Shown: positions 20,303 through 28,843 of the stretch, in pieces
Position numbering within the stretch: the first letter of the stretch is position 1
How the letters are laid out: each line of letters begins with the position of its first letter
Assembly: GCF_001748245.1 (NCBI RefSeq)
Contig: NZ_BDFO01000001.1
Span: forward strand, 6,043,346-6,107,345
DNA length: 64,000 nt
Origin: Oligoflexus tunisiensis
GTDB taxonomy: Bacteria > Bdellovibrionota_B > Oligoflexia > Oligoflexales > Oligoflexaceae
Direction: 5' to 3'
Made by a program: the position numbers and the translations under genes
The notes under the pieces: generated by a model
What the model was told of the DNA's origin: nothing
The model's database searches: none
Seen by the model: only the letters and a program-made list of their open reading frames with translations

Positions 20303-23300
20303 TGCGCCACGGCTTATTGTTGATCCTGATGACAGCCTGCAGTGGCTCCGGCAAAAAATTGCCCAAGGTCACTGCTCACACGGATACGGACGGTGTGCCG
20401 ACGGAATTAACCGGGCCGCAGCCCCCGACCCTCCCGGACCGTCCGATCCCTCCGCCGCCTTCGCAGGCTCCGGATCAGCTGCCGGTCCCCAAACCGGAGC
20501 CTTCCGCGCCAGACGTTCTGCCTCCGATTGATGACAGCGTGCCGGCTCGTGATCGGGTGCTCGCTGCCACAGGGCGCCTTTGCAGTGATACCGATTTTGG
20601 AAAAACGGGTCTTGAGGTTTGCTGGAAGTCCGGTGTGGCCAGGGCCATTTCGCGTTTTGATAGCATCACGCTGAATTTTTCCCTGCAGCGCGGCAGCGGT
20701 GGACTGGTGGAGCAACTGGCTCAGGACCTCGTGAACCGCAACTTTCAGATGTTGGACAGCAAAGGTCAAAAAATTCAGGGCACGCTGGTGTGGAAGGATA
20801 ATCGCACCCTGCTGTTTGATCCTTATCAGGAGCTCTTGCCGGACACGACGTATCAGGTTCAAATCCTGTCGGAACCGGGTTCACCGGATCGCCCTATTTC
20901 CAATCACGGTCGACCACTCACGCCCTTTCATCTGGAGCTGATGACCGGCTCAGCCTTTCGCATGACTCATCGTCTCGATGGAATCGATCTTTCCCTGCAG
21001 CAGGGTCTGCAGCTGAGTCGTGATCTTCATCCCAGTCCTGTGCTGGAAAGTCAGCTGGAGGATGCGGACAACGCCAAACGTATCAGTCTGCGGCGTCTGG
21101 GTTCACGGGATGCCTGGCAGGCCTGTGATGGGACCTGTGGTTCCACCCGTCTGACTGCTTCATTAAAGGGAACTCTTGCGCCCGAGCCTGGTGTGAATGC
21201 TTATGAATGGGCCATCACCAGTCAACGTGGGGAGACCTACTATCGGCAGCTGGCCTTCCTTTGGGGGGACCTGACGGCCGCGCGCTCCTCGACTCCCATT
21301 CATGCGGCGCTGGATGCCAACAACGGACTGCCGGCTTTTGCCCGTTTGATCAGCGATTTTGCAGCCGGGCGTTTTACCATGAACTATGTGGATGAGGGCG
21401 GTCAGGTTTTTCCGCGGCTGGATTTTAACGGGATCATGGCTGTGAAAAAGGGAGCGTATCCGAGCGTGCTGCCTGGAAATTGTGATGGGCGTGCCGGAAC
21501 GCAGTTTATTTATCTGCAGAATCTGGGGCCCTTCTGCAATCTGCCCGTGTCGGGTCAAACGCCGATTCTGGGTGGCTGGGTCGGCAAGGTGAACTATAAA
21601 GCCGTGAGTGATATTTATGTCACCGAAATGAAAATTGATAAGTCTGCCGGCAATGTCAGTGCCCGCCTTGTGCCGGAGCAGGATAATCTTGCGGTTCATA
21701 TGGGTGTGAAGCATTTCCACGGGCGTTTGAAGATTATTATTCGCATTGATGAGGCGAAGTATTTGGGAATATCTGTTCCCGGTGCCACGGGTTATTTCAT
21801 CTTTGATACCGCGTTCAGAATGGAAGGCCCACTCCGTGAGGCGCACGCGAAGACGGATATGAATGCCAAAAGTGGGCGCATTTCTCTAAGGATTCGTGGG
21901 ATCGAGCACTTTGATTTGCGGCAGCCCAGAAACGGGGAGGCTCAGGGGTCCACCTACTTTGATACCAAGGATTGGAATGATCATGTGGTGGTGACCGATC
22001 CGGAACAGATGGATCCCGATTCGGGTCTGTGGGCGAGTATTGTGAATCACATCGTGAATCAGGCGGTTCGCGAGAAGGTGGAGTCCTTTAAACCGCAGAT
22101 TGTGAATGGCATCGCCCGTGATATCATTCAGATCGTGGCGCCGAACAGTCTCAGCACCATAGCCCATCAGTTGGGGGAAGGGCTAACTCTGCCCATGCCC
22201 TATTATTTGCCGGAGCCGATCGCCTCCTATCAGGCCAAAATCAAAGGTCAGATTCTGGATGGGCTCGGACTGGAATCCACGGCGGACAATCGTTTTATTA
22301 CCGCAAAAATCGCTGTGAATATCGAAGGGATTCCACTCGAGGGTCAGGAGCCGGCGCCGCCTCTGAAAGGTGACCCGGGTGTGCTGCAGTTGAGTCAGGG
22401 GCCTTTGCCAACACCGCGGGAGCTGGGGCTGTCAGTGGCGAACGGTTCGCTCTTGTCGCTGCCGTTGGATGCCATGAATCAGACGATGCATGATCTTTGG
22501 CGCAAGGGCATGTTCAATCTGAGCCTGAATCAGCAGGTGATTCGCACGATTGAACGATTTGCCGTCTTTGATCCCAATCAGCTCAAGAACGGCAAGGAAA
22601 TCCTGCTTGCGGAGTTTATTCCCAAGCTCATGAGCAGTGACCTGACGCGTGTGCAGGCGATGGGGCCGGATGGAAAGCCGATCACGATTGGGCGTGAGGA
22701 TATTATCAACCTCACCATAAAACCTTTGCTGCCTCCGGTGATTCAGCTGCGACCGGATGCGAGTGAGGCACGGGCGCTGCCGCGGTTTGAACTGGCTTTT
22801 GGTGATATGCTGATGGAGGTGAAGGGTCAGCATGAGGGTCGCGCTTATACGCTGGCCACGATTCGCATGGCCCTTCGTTCAAAGAGTACGTTGAGTTTTA
22901 AGAACTACAGCAATCCGAAAAAACTCAAGGCCTTTGAGAAGGTCGGTGCGCTGAGCCTCGTGATGGATCGCAGCGCGGAGTCGCTCGATTTCATGGTGGA
23001 AGTGCTGGAAGGGCCGGACGCCAATCCGTTTGGATTTGATACCGAAAAGCTCCGTTCCGCCGTCAATAGCATGGTGGATGAACTTTTTCTGCCGTTAGTC
23101 AATGATACGCTGCGGGAGCTTCCTCTCACAGGTTTGAAAACCTGTGGCCTCGAATTGGATGCGGGGCAGCTGGCTTTTATGCCCGTTCCCCGTCCGCATG
23201 CGGCCAGCACTCTGGTTTTAAAGGCTCTGATCCAACCCTATGCCTATAGCGGTCACTGTGATTTGAAACCGGATATGCCGGCGAACCCCGAGCCTCTGCC

Positions 23301-24138
23301 GGATCCGGAACCTGAGCCCACACCTACGCCGACTCCCGGTCCGGGTGGGCAGCCCGGTGATGCCGATGGTGAACCGTTACCGTATACATTGAGTATGGAC
23401 TTTGATCCCATTCCCTGGCAGCTCGGAGCCAGCGGCATCCTGCCCGAGGTTGAGGACGAATGCCGGACGCAGGTGTTTTATGATGTGTCCTGTGCCTCGG
23501 CGCGGGTTGTGTATCGCATGGTCAACGGTGTGGTGGAAAAGGATGAGCGCGGGCGGCCGATCTATGACTATACCTTGATTCGACTCTTTACCCTGGTGAG
23601 CAAGGATCAATATCAGCTGCGGAAAAGCGATCAACCGTCGGTGGAAGGGCAGTTCTTTGATTTCAATCGCTGGCCGGAATATGCGCAGGGCTATGAAGAG
23701 AATTTGATCTTTCACGAGTCGATTCGTATGCGTTCGGTCGAGACGCAGTATGGAACCTTTCTGCGGCACTATGTGGATTATGAAACCAATTCACCCAAGG
23801 CTTCGGGCTTTATTCCGATTCGCAATGTGACCATGCATCGGCTTTTGGAACGGCCATTTACCGGAGCGGAAATCTCCACGGAATTTTTTGTGGATCTCAG
23901 CGCGGCGGTGCCGGTGCCTGAGGGACGACGGCCTTTGACCGGGGCCGAAGGGTTGGATTATCATGTCGGCAATATGCATGTGGTGGATTGTGGGAAATTG
24001 TCCTGGTGCAATGATTCGAGTCAGTGGCTGATGATTTATGATTCCAAACTGCGGCCCGAGGATAAGAGTATTCCTGAGGATGTGGTGCCTTATTTGAAGG
24101 CGGCTTTGAATTCCATTGTGGCAGGCATGTTTCCCTGA
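20290..24138 (+). CDS. Giant lipoprotein (1282 aa) with SbsA-like Ig domain and proline-rich linkers
   Basis: Start ATG 20290 with GAGGGGG 8 bases upstream. Signal with lipobox LMTAC (Cys at about residue 18). A Pro-rich stalk (PTLPDRPIPPPPSQ) follows, then at about residues 100-210 a segment typical of bacterial Ig-like SbsA domains (SITLNFSL ... LLPDTTYQVQIL). The middle ~700 residues are beta-rich with hydrophobic helices, family unknown. A second Pro/Glu/Thr linker (PEPEPTPTPTPG) sits near residue 1010, followed by a ~260-residue C-terminal domain. It probably stands on the outer membrane, extended by its linkers. Overlaps the upstream gene and is followed by a PilT-like ATPase. Confidence 0.75.
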   Translation: MPGMMRHGLLLILMTACSGSGKKLPKVTAHTDTDGVPTELTGPQPPTLPDRPIPPPPSQAPDQLPVPKPEPSAPDVLPPIDDSVPARDRVLAATGRLCSDTDFGKTGLEVCWKSGVARAISRFDSITLNFSLQRGSGGLVEQLAQDLVNRNFQMLDSKGQKIQGTLVWKDNRTLLFDPYQELLPDTTYQVQILSEPGSPDRPISNHGRPLTPFHLELMTGSAFRMTHRLDGIDLSLQQGLQLSRDLHPSPVLESQLEDADNAKRISLRRLGSRDAWQACDGTCGSTRLTASLKGTLAPEPGVNAYEWAITSQRGETYYRQLAFLWGDLTAARSSTPIHAALDANNGLPAFARLISDFAAGRFTMNYVDEGGQVFPRLDFNGIMAVKKGAYPSVLPGNCDGRAGTQFIYLQNLGPFCNLPVSGQTPILGGWVGKVNYKAVSDIYVTEMKIDKSAGNVSARLVPEQDNLAVHMGVKHFHGRLKIIIRIDEAKYLGISVPGATGYFIFDTAFRMEGPLREAHAKTDMNAKSGRISLRIRGIEHFDLRQPRNGEAQGSTYFDTKDWNDHVVVTDPEQMDPDSGLWASIVNHIVNQAVREKVESFKPQIVNGIARDIIQIVAPNSLSTIAHQLGEGLTLPMPYYLPEPIASYQAKIKGQILDGLGLESTADNRFITAKIAVNIEGIPLEGQEPAPPLKGDPGVLQLSQGPLPTPRELGLSVANGSLLSLPLDAMNQTMHDLWRKGMFNLSLNQQVIRTIERFAVFDPNQLKNGKEILLAEFIPKLMSSDLTRVQAMGPDGKPITIGREDIINLTIKPLLPPVIQLRPDASEARALPRFELAFGDMLMEVKGQHEGRAYTLATIRMALRSKSTLSFKNYSNPKKLKAFEKVGALSLVMDRSAESLDFMVEVLEGPDANPFGFDTEKLRSAVNSMVDELFLPLVNDTLRELPLTGLKTCGLELDAGQLAFMPVPRPHAASTLVLKALIQPYAYSGHCDLKPDMPANPEPLPDPEPEPTPTPTPGPGGQPGDADGEPLPYTLSMDFDPIPWQLGASGILPEVEDECRTQVFYDVSCASARVVYRMVNGVVEKDERGRPIYDYTLIRLFTLVSKDQYQLRKSDQPSVEGQFFDFNRWPEYAQGYEENLIFHESIRMRSVETQYGTFLRHYVDYETNSPKASGFIPIRNVTMHRLLERPFTGAEISTEFFVDLSAAVPVPEGRRPLTGAEGLDYHVGNMHVVDCGKLSWCNDSSQWLMIYDSKLRPEDKSIPEDVVPYLKAALNSIVAGMFP

Positions 24139-24156
24139 ACCATGAATCCTCATGGT
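24139..24156 (+). terminator. Hairpin directly after the giant lipoprotein stop
   Basis: ACCATGA (24139-24145) and TCATGGT (24150-24156) form a 7-bp perfect stem with a 4-base loop. There is no T tract, so it may be an RNA 3'-end stabiliser or attenuator rather than a terminator. Confidence 0.35.
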
Positions 24157-24209
24157 CCTCTCAGACGTTGGACGCTAGAATGGATGGGTCCAAAGAGAGA
24201 GGGAGGAAC

Positions 24210-25376
24210 ATGAACAGCCTGAGTGAATTAATTCAAGCCGCACGCCGTATGCAAGCCAGCGATATCCACCTGGAATCGGGTGGCCCTATCTATTTTCGCT
24301 GTGATGGCCGGATCAAGAATCAAGGGGGGCCGCTCAGTCTGGACAAACTGCGGCAATGGACCATGGACCTTCTGGGTCCGCGCTACGATACCCTCAAGGC
24401 CGAGCGATCCTTTGATCTTTCCGAGCAGCTTGGCGGTGCGCGCTGTCGGATTCATATCTTTTATAGCGCGCGTGGTCTTTCCTATTCCATTCGACTCCTG
24501 GCCCAGGGGCAGCCGACCCTGGCCGGTTTGAATCTGCATCCGAACTTTGAGAAGATTCTGCAGCTGGAGCATGGGCTCGTTTTGATTTCCGGGCCGACGG
24601 GATCGGGGAAATCGACGACGCTGGCGGCGCTGATTCATGAACTCAATCTTAAAAAATCGCTGAATATTATAACGCTTGAGCAGCCTATTGAATATTTCCA
24701 CAGCAATCAGAACTGTTTGATTCGGCAGCGTGAGGTGGGTCGGGATACGCCGAGCTTTGACAAGGGTCTTAAGGATGCTTTGCGCGAGGATCCTGATGTG
24801 ATCTTGGTGGGTGAGCTGCGGGATCGGGAGACGATTCAGCTGACCCTGAATGCGGCGGAAACCGGTCATCTTGTGTTCGCCACCCTGCATGCCTCCAATG
24901 TCAGCGAGGCGATTCAGAGAATTTTGAGCGCGTTTCCTGCGGAGATTCGTGACCATACCGCTGATCAGCTGGCTCAGGTTTTGCAAGTCGTGGTTTGCCA
25001 GAGTCTGGTGCACATTCCCAAGTTTGAGGAACTGGCGCCGGTCTGTGAGCTCTTTTTCACGTCCACGGCGGCGCGAAGCAAGATTCGCGGCGGGGATCTG
25101 GCTACGCTGGGTGACACTTATTATGGGGCTGCCGACATCGGCTGCCTGCATCGCGACAAGTATCGGCAGTGGCTGGAAGCCAAGCCGAAACTTCTCAAGC
25201 CGGCGCGTAATGCGGCTCCTGCACCCGCGACCGCTGAGCCGGTGGTGCAGGAGCGTTATGAGCCCGCGGCGCCTGTGCAGAAGAAATCGAGCAGTGGATC
25301 AACCGATACGGTTTATACTATCGAGGATCCGGATGATGATCTTTGGAAGGCTATTCGGGATCTGGAAAAAAAGTAG
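24210..25376 (+). CDS. PilT/PilU-like secretion-type ATPase
   Basis: 388 residues from ATG 24210 (GGGAGGA upstream). N-terminal PAS-like PilT domain (SDIHLESGGPIYFR), Walker A GPTGSGKST (about 128-136), Asp box, Walker B DPDVILVGELRD (about 195-205) and His box TGHLVFATLHA (about 219-228) match type IV pilus retraction ATPases. The C-terminal AIRNL motif of PilT is not obvious; instead an Ala/Pro-rich tail of ~60 residues with VYTIEDPDDD follows. No other pilus gene lies here, so it may power a pilus encoded elsewhere or work with the giant lipoproteins beside it. Confidence 0.85.
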   Translation: MNSLSELIQAARRMQASDIHLESGGPIYFRCDGRIKNQGGPLSLDKLRQWTMDLLGPRYDTLKAERSFDLSEQLGGARCRIHIFYSARGLSYSIRLLAQGQPTLAGLNLHPNFEKILQLEHGLVLISGPTGSGKSTTLAALIHELNLKKSLNIITLEQPIEYFHSNQNCLIRQREVGRDTPSFDKGLKDALREDPDVILVGELRDRETIQLTLNAAETGHLVFATLHASNVSEAIQRILSAFPAEIRDHTADQLAQVLQVVVCQSLVHIPKFEELAPVCELFFTSTAARSKIRGGDLATLGDTYYGAADIGCLHRDKYRQWLEAKPKLLKPARNAAPAPATAEPVVQERYEPAAPVQKKSSSGSTDTVYTIEDPDDDLWKAIRDLEKK

Positions 25377-25391
25377 GCGGGGGGTCGTTCT

Positions 25392-25595
25392 TTGAATTTT
25401 GATCCTGGTTTTATCATGCTTGCTGCCATCTTCAGTGGACTTGGCTTTGTTTATTTTCACTATGGTCGGAAACAGGCGAAGATCATGTTGATTGTGATTG
25501 GTCTGGTCCTGATGGTGTACCCCTATTTTCTCGATTCGAAAATCTGGCTGGTCGTGTGGGGGCTCGTCCTCAGCTTTCTTCCCCGATTGCTTTAA
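25392..25595 (+). CDS. Small two-TM membrane protein
   Basis: 67 residues starting at TTG 25392, with a GGGGGG ribosome site about 6 bases upstream. It has two or three hydrophobic stretches (IMLAAIFSGLGFVYFHYG, IMLIVIGLVLMVYPYF, WLVVWGLVLSFLPRLL) separated by GRKQAK. Such small proteins are widespread in Gram-negative bacteria, function unknown. It follows the PilT-like gene by 15 bases and likely shares its transcript. It ends 18 bases before the convergent DUF2252 gene. Confidence 0.6.
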   Translation: MNFDPGFIMLAAIFSGLGFVYFHYGRKQAKIMLIVIGLVLMVYPYFLDSKIWLVVWGLVLSFLPRLL

Positions 25596-25613
25596 TGGAC
25601 TGGCTGGCTTCGT

Positions 25614-26786
25614 TCACCCACCCCGAGCTGCCAGCAGCGCTTCCCCATATCGTCTCGCTTGAAACTCACTCTGCCGCGCAAGCCATTCCGCAAGCAGGGT
25701 ATTCCCAGTCAGAGTTTTCTTATGCAGCTGAGCCAGCAGATAAACCTGCTCGGTGAGCATCGCTTTTCTCTGTTCCGGTTTCAACTCATCCAGGGAAACC
25801 TCAGCACTTAGCCGGCTGCGCATGAGAAAGGGTTTGCCCTCAAAATACACAAAAGCAAAAAACCTGGGCCAGTTCTTCCCCCAGATGTTATCCAGAATAT
25901 CCTTGCGGGATAACGTCTGCTTTTGCGTCCAGGGTCCGCGCTGACTCGCGGGAGAGGTCAGCTCCTTGAATTCGATCAATTCCTGGGTTTGCGGCGCGGT
26001 TTCCACGAGGAGCCAGTAGCGATCCAGGCCGGCGCTGCCTCCGGATTGTACCTGAAGCTGCGAGGCATCAAGCCTCCTGCAGGATGCACATGGGCTGGCC
26101 GCAGTTAGCAGAGTGAAGAGCGCCTCGGCCTTGTCAGGCGCAAGGGCAACGTTCCCCCCGACCAATTTTATTTTCCCTTTGTTTGTGCTTTTTTTCAGAA
26201 TCTTTTCCCGTGTTGCATCAGGATCCGGACGCAACGCCTGCGAAGGCTGTTCCTTTAGTTCTCCATCATTCAGAAAGTGCACATAGGCCCGCCGCAGATT
26301 AGCTTCAAGCGCAATGTCCTTCACCATGATTTTCAACGTTGTGAAGTACCGCAGCGCATCAAAAAGCACGGGACACGCTCCGCTGTCATCCACATCATTG
26401 TAGGTATACTTAAATACCCCTGCAAAGACGAGATAACCAAAATTTTCCGGATGTGGATCGCCAAAGCAGGGCCCGAGAGGCCCGTGGTTGCTGATGCGAC
26501 CCAGCTCATCATACCAGGTGTTGACGAAGGATCGCATGAATAGCAGCCCACTCTTATGGGAATTCCGCCATTTCTGTTGAAATTCCTCGGCGGTGAGATG
26601 CGGGTAGGATTGGTGAAAGTAATCCGCTGTCATCGACACGGCCGGAGCCAAAGGCTCCTGACTGAGTTCCGGTAATTTCAACGGGCGGGATTCCGACGTC
26701 AGGGAATCATCCACCTCAGGCCCACCGACACAGCCGATCAGCAGAAGAAAGATCCAGGCGAATAGCGTCATTTGGAACTGGTTCAT
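25614..26786 (-). CDS. DUF2252 family lipoprotein
   Basis: 390 residues from ATG 26786, chosen because the signal peptide with lipobox LLIGC (Cys18) begins there; the frame is open upstream. DUF2252 features: SGLLFMRSF, PCFGDPHPENFGY (the kinase-like 'GD.H..N.G' motif), YNDVDDSG with the acidic motif, and FDALRYFTTL. The family is distantly related to aminoglycoside-phosphotransferase/kinase folds, but the activity is unknown. An exported lipoprotein version is odd, since ATP is normally absent outside the cytoplasm. Divergent from the thiamine operon. Confidence 0.75.
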   Translation of the reverse strand: MNQFQMTLFAWIFLLLIGCVGGPEVDDSLTSESRPLKLPELSQEPLAPAVSMTADYFHQSYPHLTAEEFQQKWRNSHKSGLLFMRSFVNTWYDELGRISNHGPLGPCFGDPHPENFGYLVFAGVFKYTYNDVDDSGACPVLFDALRYFTTLKIMVKDIALEANLRRAYVHFLNDGELKEQPSQALRPDPDATREKILKKSTNKGKIKLVGGNVALAPDKAEALFTLLTAASPCASCRRLDASQLQVQSGGSAGLDRYWLLVETAPQTQELIEFKELTSPASQRGPWTQKQTLSRKDILDNIWGKNWPRFFAFVYFEGKPFLMRSRLSAEVSLDELKPEQRKAMLTEQVYLLAQLHKKTLTGNTLLAEWLARQSEFQARRYGEALLAARGG

Positions 26787-26911
26787 GGTCAAGCCGCCTT
26801 GATGAACAGGAAGAGCCAGGGTTTCAGCCTTCCGACCATCATACATGCCGTTTGGGCATTGAGTAGGTCTTTTTCTGTTTTTTTTTAAAAGACTGTGATA
26901 ACCATGGGGGG

Positions 26912-27000
26912 ATTCGCCAGGGGTGCCGCAAGGCTGAGAGGAAGATCACAGGATTCTTCCAACTCTAGAACCTGAACTGGATAACACCAGCGTAGGAAGA
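26912..27000 (+). promoter_or_regulatory. TPP (THI-box) riboswitch
   Basis: Contains the conserved THI elements in order: GGGGTGCCGCAAGGCTGAGA (26919-26939) and ACCTGAACTGGATAACACC (26970-26988) followed by AGCGTAGGAAG. These match the pyrimidine-sensor and pyrophosphate-sensor regions of TPP riboswitches. It lies 85 bases before thiC and should reduce expression of the whole thi operon when thiamine pyrophosphate is high. Confidence 0.93.
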
Positions 27001-27019
27001 GCGATCCGGCCGCCGGCCT

Positions 27020-27076
27020 CTCCTTTGCACACCTGGAAGTTTTTGAACTTCGACCCCAACGTATGCCTTCAAGGAG
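27020..27076 (+). promoter_or_regulatory. Likely expression platform: SD/anti-SD pair before thiC
   Basis: CTCCTT at 27020-27025 is complementary to the thiC Shine-Dalgarno AAGGAG at 27071-27076. No T-run hairpin is visible, so the riboswitch probably acts on translation initiation by masking this site. CCGGCCGCCGG upstream (27007-27017) may form the alternative structure. Inference from base pairing only. Confidence 0.5.
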
Positions 27077-27085
27077 ATCCTTTAC

Positions 27086-28843
27086 ATGGCTGGCACCCAA
27101 CCTACTGTCTTCGAAAAAGTCTATATTCATGGCGAAATTCATCCGTTTCTGCGGGTTCCCATGAAACGTGTCCAGCTGCAGGAAAAAAACGCCGCGGGTG
27201 AAATGGTTGCCCTGCATCTTTACGACAGCTCGGGACCGTATACGGACACCGCCGCCCAGATCGATGTCAAACATGGTCTGCCGCGTCTGCGGGAATCCTG
27301 GATTGAAGCGCGTCAGGATACGGAGCTGAGCCCCGGCCATGCGCACAGCACCCTGATCAAACTCCAGGCGCAGAATCATCTGCCACTTTCCCAGCATAAA
27401 CCCAAACGGGCCCGCGCCGGGAAAAACGTCACGCAGATGTACTATGCGCGGCGCGGCATCATCACACCCGAGATGGAATATGTGGCCATCCGGGAAAATC
27501 AACAGCGCGCACTCGAACGACAGCGTGTGGAAAGCCTCGACCCGGTGGCCCGTGAACGCGAGGAGCGCCTGCGCGGCAACAGCTTCGGCGCCCGCATTCC
27601 CGATTCCATCACGCCTGAATTTGTACGCAGTGAAGTGGCCGCCGGTCGCGCGATCATTCCCTGCAATGTCAATCACCCGGAACTGGAACCGATGATCATC
27701 GGTCGCAATTTCCTGGTGAAAGTGAACGCCAACATCGGCAATTCCGCCTTGAGTTCAGGCATCGATGAGGAAGTGGAAAAACTCGTCTGGTCCACCCGCT
27801 GGGGCGCGGATACCGTCATGGATCTGTCGACCGGAAAAAGCATTCATGAAACGCGCGAATGGATACTGCGGAATTCCCCGGTACCGATCGGAACCGTACC
27901 CCTCTACCAGGCCTTTGAAAAAGTGAATGGCCGCATCGAGGATTTCACCTGGGACGTCTATAAGCAAACCCTGATTGAGCAGGCGGAACAGGGTGTGGAT
28001 TATTTCACGATTCACGCCGGTGTCCTGCGCGAGTACATTCCCTACACGAAAAACCGGGTGACCGGCATCGTTTCGCGCGGCGGCTCGATCATGGCTCAGT
28101 GGTGCACGTATCATAACAAGGAAAACTTCCTTTACACGCACTTCGATGAAATCTGCGAAATCATGAAGGCCTATGACATCGCCTTCTCGCTTGGCGATGG
28201 TCTGCGCCCGGGTTCCGTTGCGGACGCCAACGACGCCGCGCAGTTCGGCGAACTCAAAACCCTGGGCGAACTCACGCTAAGGGCCTGGGAACATGATGTG
28301 CAGGTGATGATTGAAGGTCCTGGCCATGTCCCCATGCATCTCATTAAAGAAAACATGGACCGGCAGCTGGAGCTTTGTCATGAAGCGCCGTTTTATACGC
28401 TTGGGCCGCTGACCACGGATATCGCACCCGGCTATGATCACATCACGAGCGGCATCGGAGCGGCCATGATCGGCTGGTTTGGAACGGCCATGCTCTGCTA
28501 TGTGACACCGAAGGAACATCTCGGTCTGCCCAACCGTGAGGACGTCAAGCAGGGTTTGATCGCCTATAAGATCGCCGCCCATGCCGCCGATCTCGCCAAA
28601 GGCCATCCGGCGGCGCGTCTGCGCGATGATGCCCTGTCGCGGGCCCGATTTGCCTTCCGTTGGGAGGATCAGTTCAATCTCTCACTGGATCCGGAAACGG
28701 CACGCAAGTATCATGATGAAACGCTGCCGAAGGAGCGTTATAAATCCGCACATTTCTGTTCCATGTGTGGTCCCTCCTTCTGCTCGATGCGGATCAGTCA
28801 GGACATTGAGAAAAAATCAGCTGGAGGCACAGGTGAGGCATGA
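27086..28843 (+). CDS. thiC: Phosphomethylpyrimidine synthase ThiC
   Basis: 585 residues. ThiC turns aminoimidazole ribotide into HMP-P with a [4Fe-4S] cluster and S-adenosylmethionine. The C-terminal cluster motif CSMCGPSFC is present, as are the NANIGNS, DLSTGK and SRGGS motifs of the core. RVPMKRVQL at the start matches the ThiC N-terminal domain. AAGGAG lies 9 bases before the ATG. First gene of the operon under the TPP riboswitch; its TGA overlaps the thiO ATG (ATGA). Confidence 0.97.
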   Translation: MAGTQPTVFEKVYIHGEIHPFLRVPMKRVQLQEKNAAGEMVALHLYDSSGPYTDTAAQIDVKHGLPRLRESWIEARQDTELSPGHAHSTLIKLQAQNHLPLSQHKPKRARAGKNVTQMYYARRGIITPEMEYVAIRENQQRALERQRVESLDPVAREREERLRGNSFGARIPDSITPEFVRSEVAAGRAIIPCNVNHPELEPMIIGRNFLVKVNANIGNSALSSGIDEEVEKLVWSTRWGADTVMDLSTGKSIHETREWILRNSPVPIGTVPLYQAFEKVNGRIEDFTWDVYKQTLIEQAEQGVDYFTIHAGVLREYIPYTKNRVTGIVSRGGSIMAQWCTYHNKENFLYTHFDEICEIMKAYDIAFSLGDGLRPGSVADANDAAQFGELKTLGELTLRAWEHDVQVMIEGPGHVPMHLIKENMDRQLELCHEAPFYTLGPLTTDIAPGYDHITSGIGAAMIGWFGTAMLCYVTPKEHLGLPNREDVKQGLIAYKIAAHAADLAKGHPAARLRDDALSRARFAFRWEDQFNLSLDPETARKYHDETLPKERYKSAHFCSMCGPSFCSMRISQDIEKKSAGGTGEA

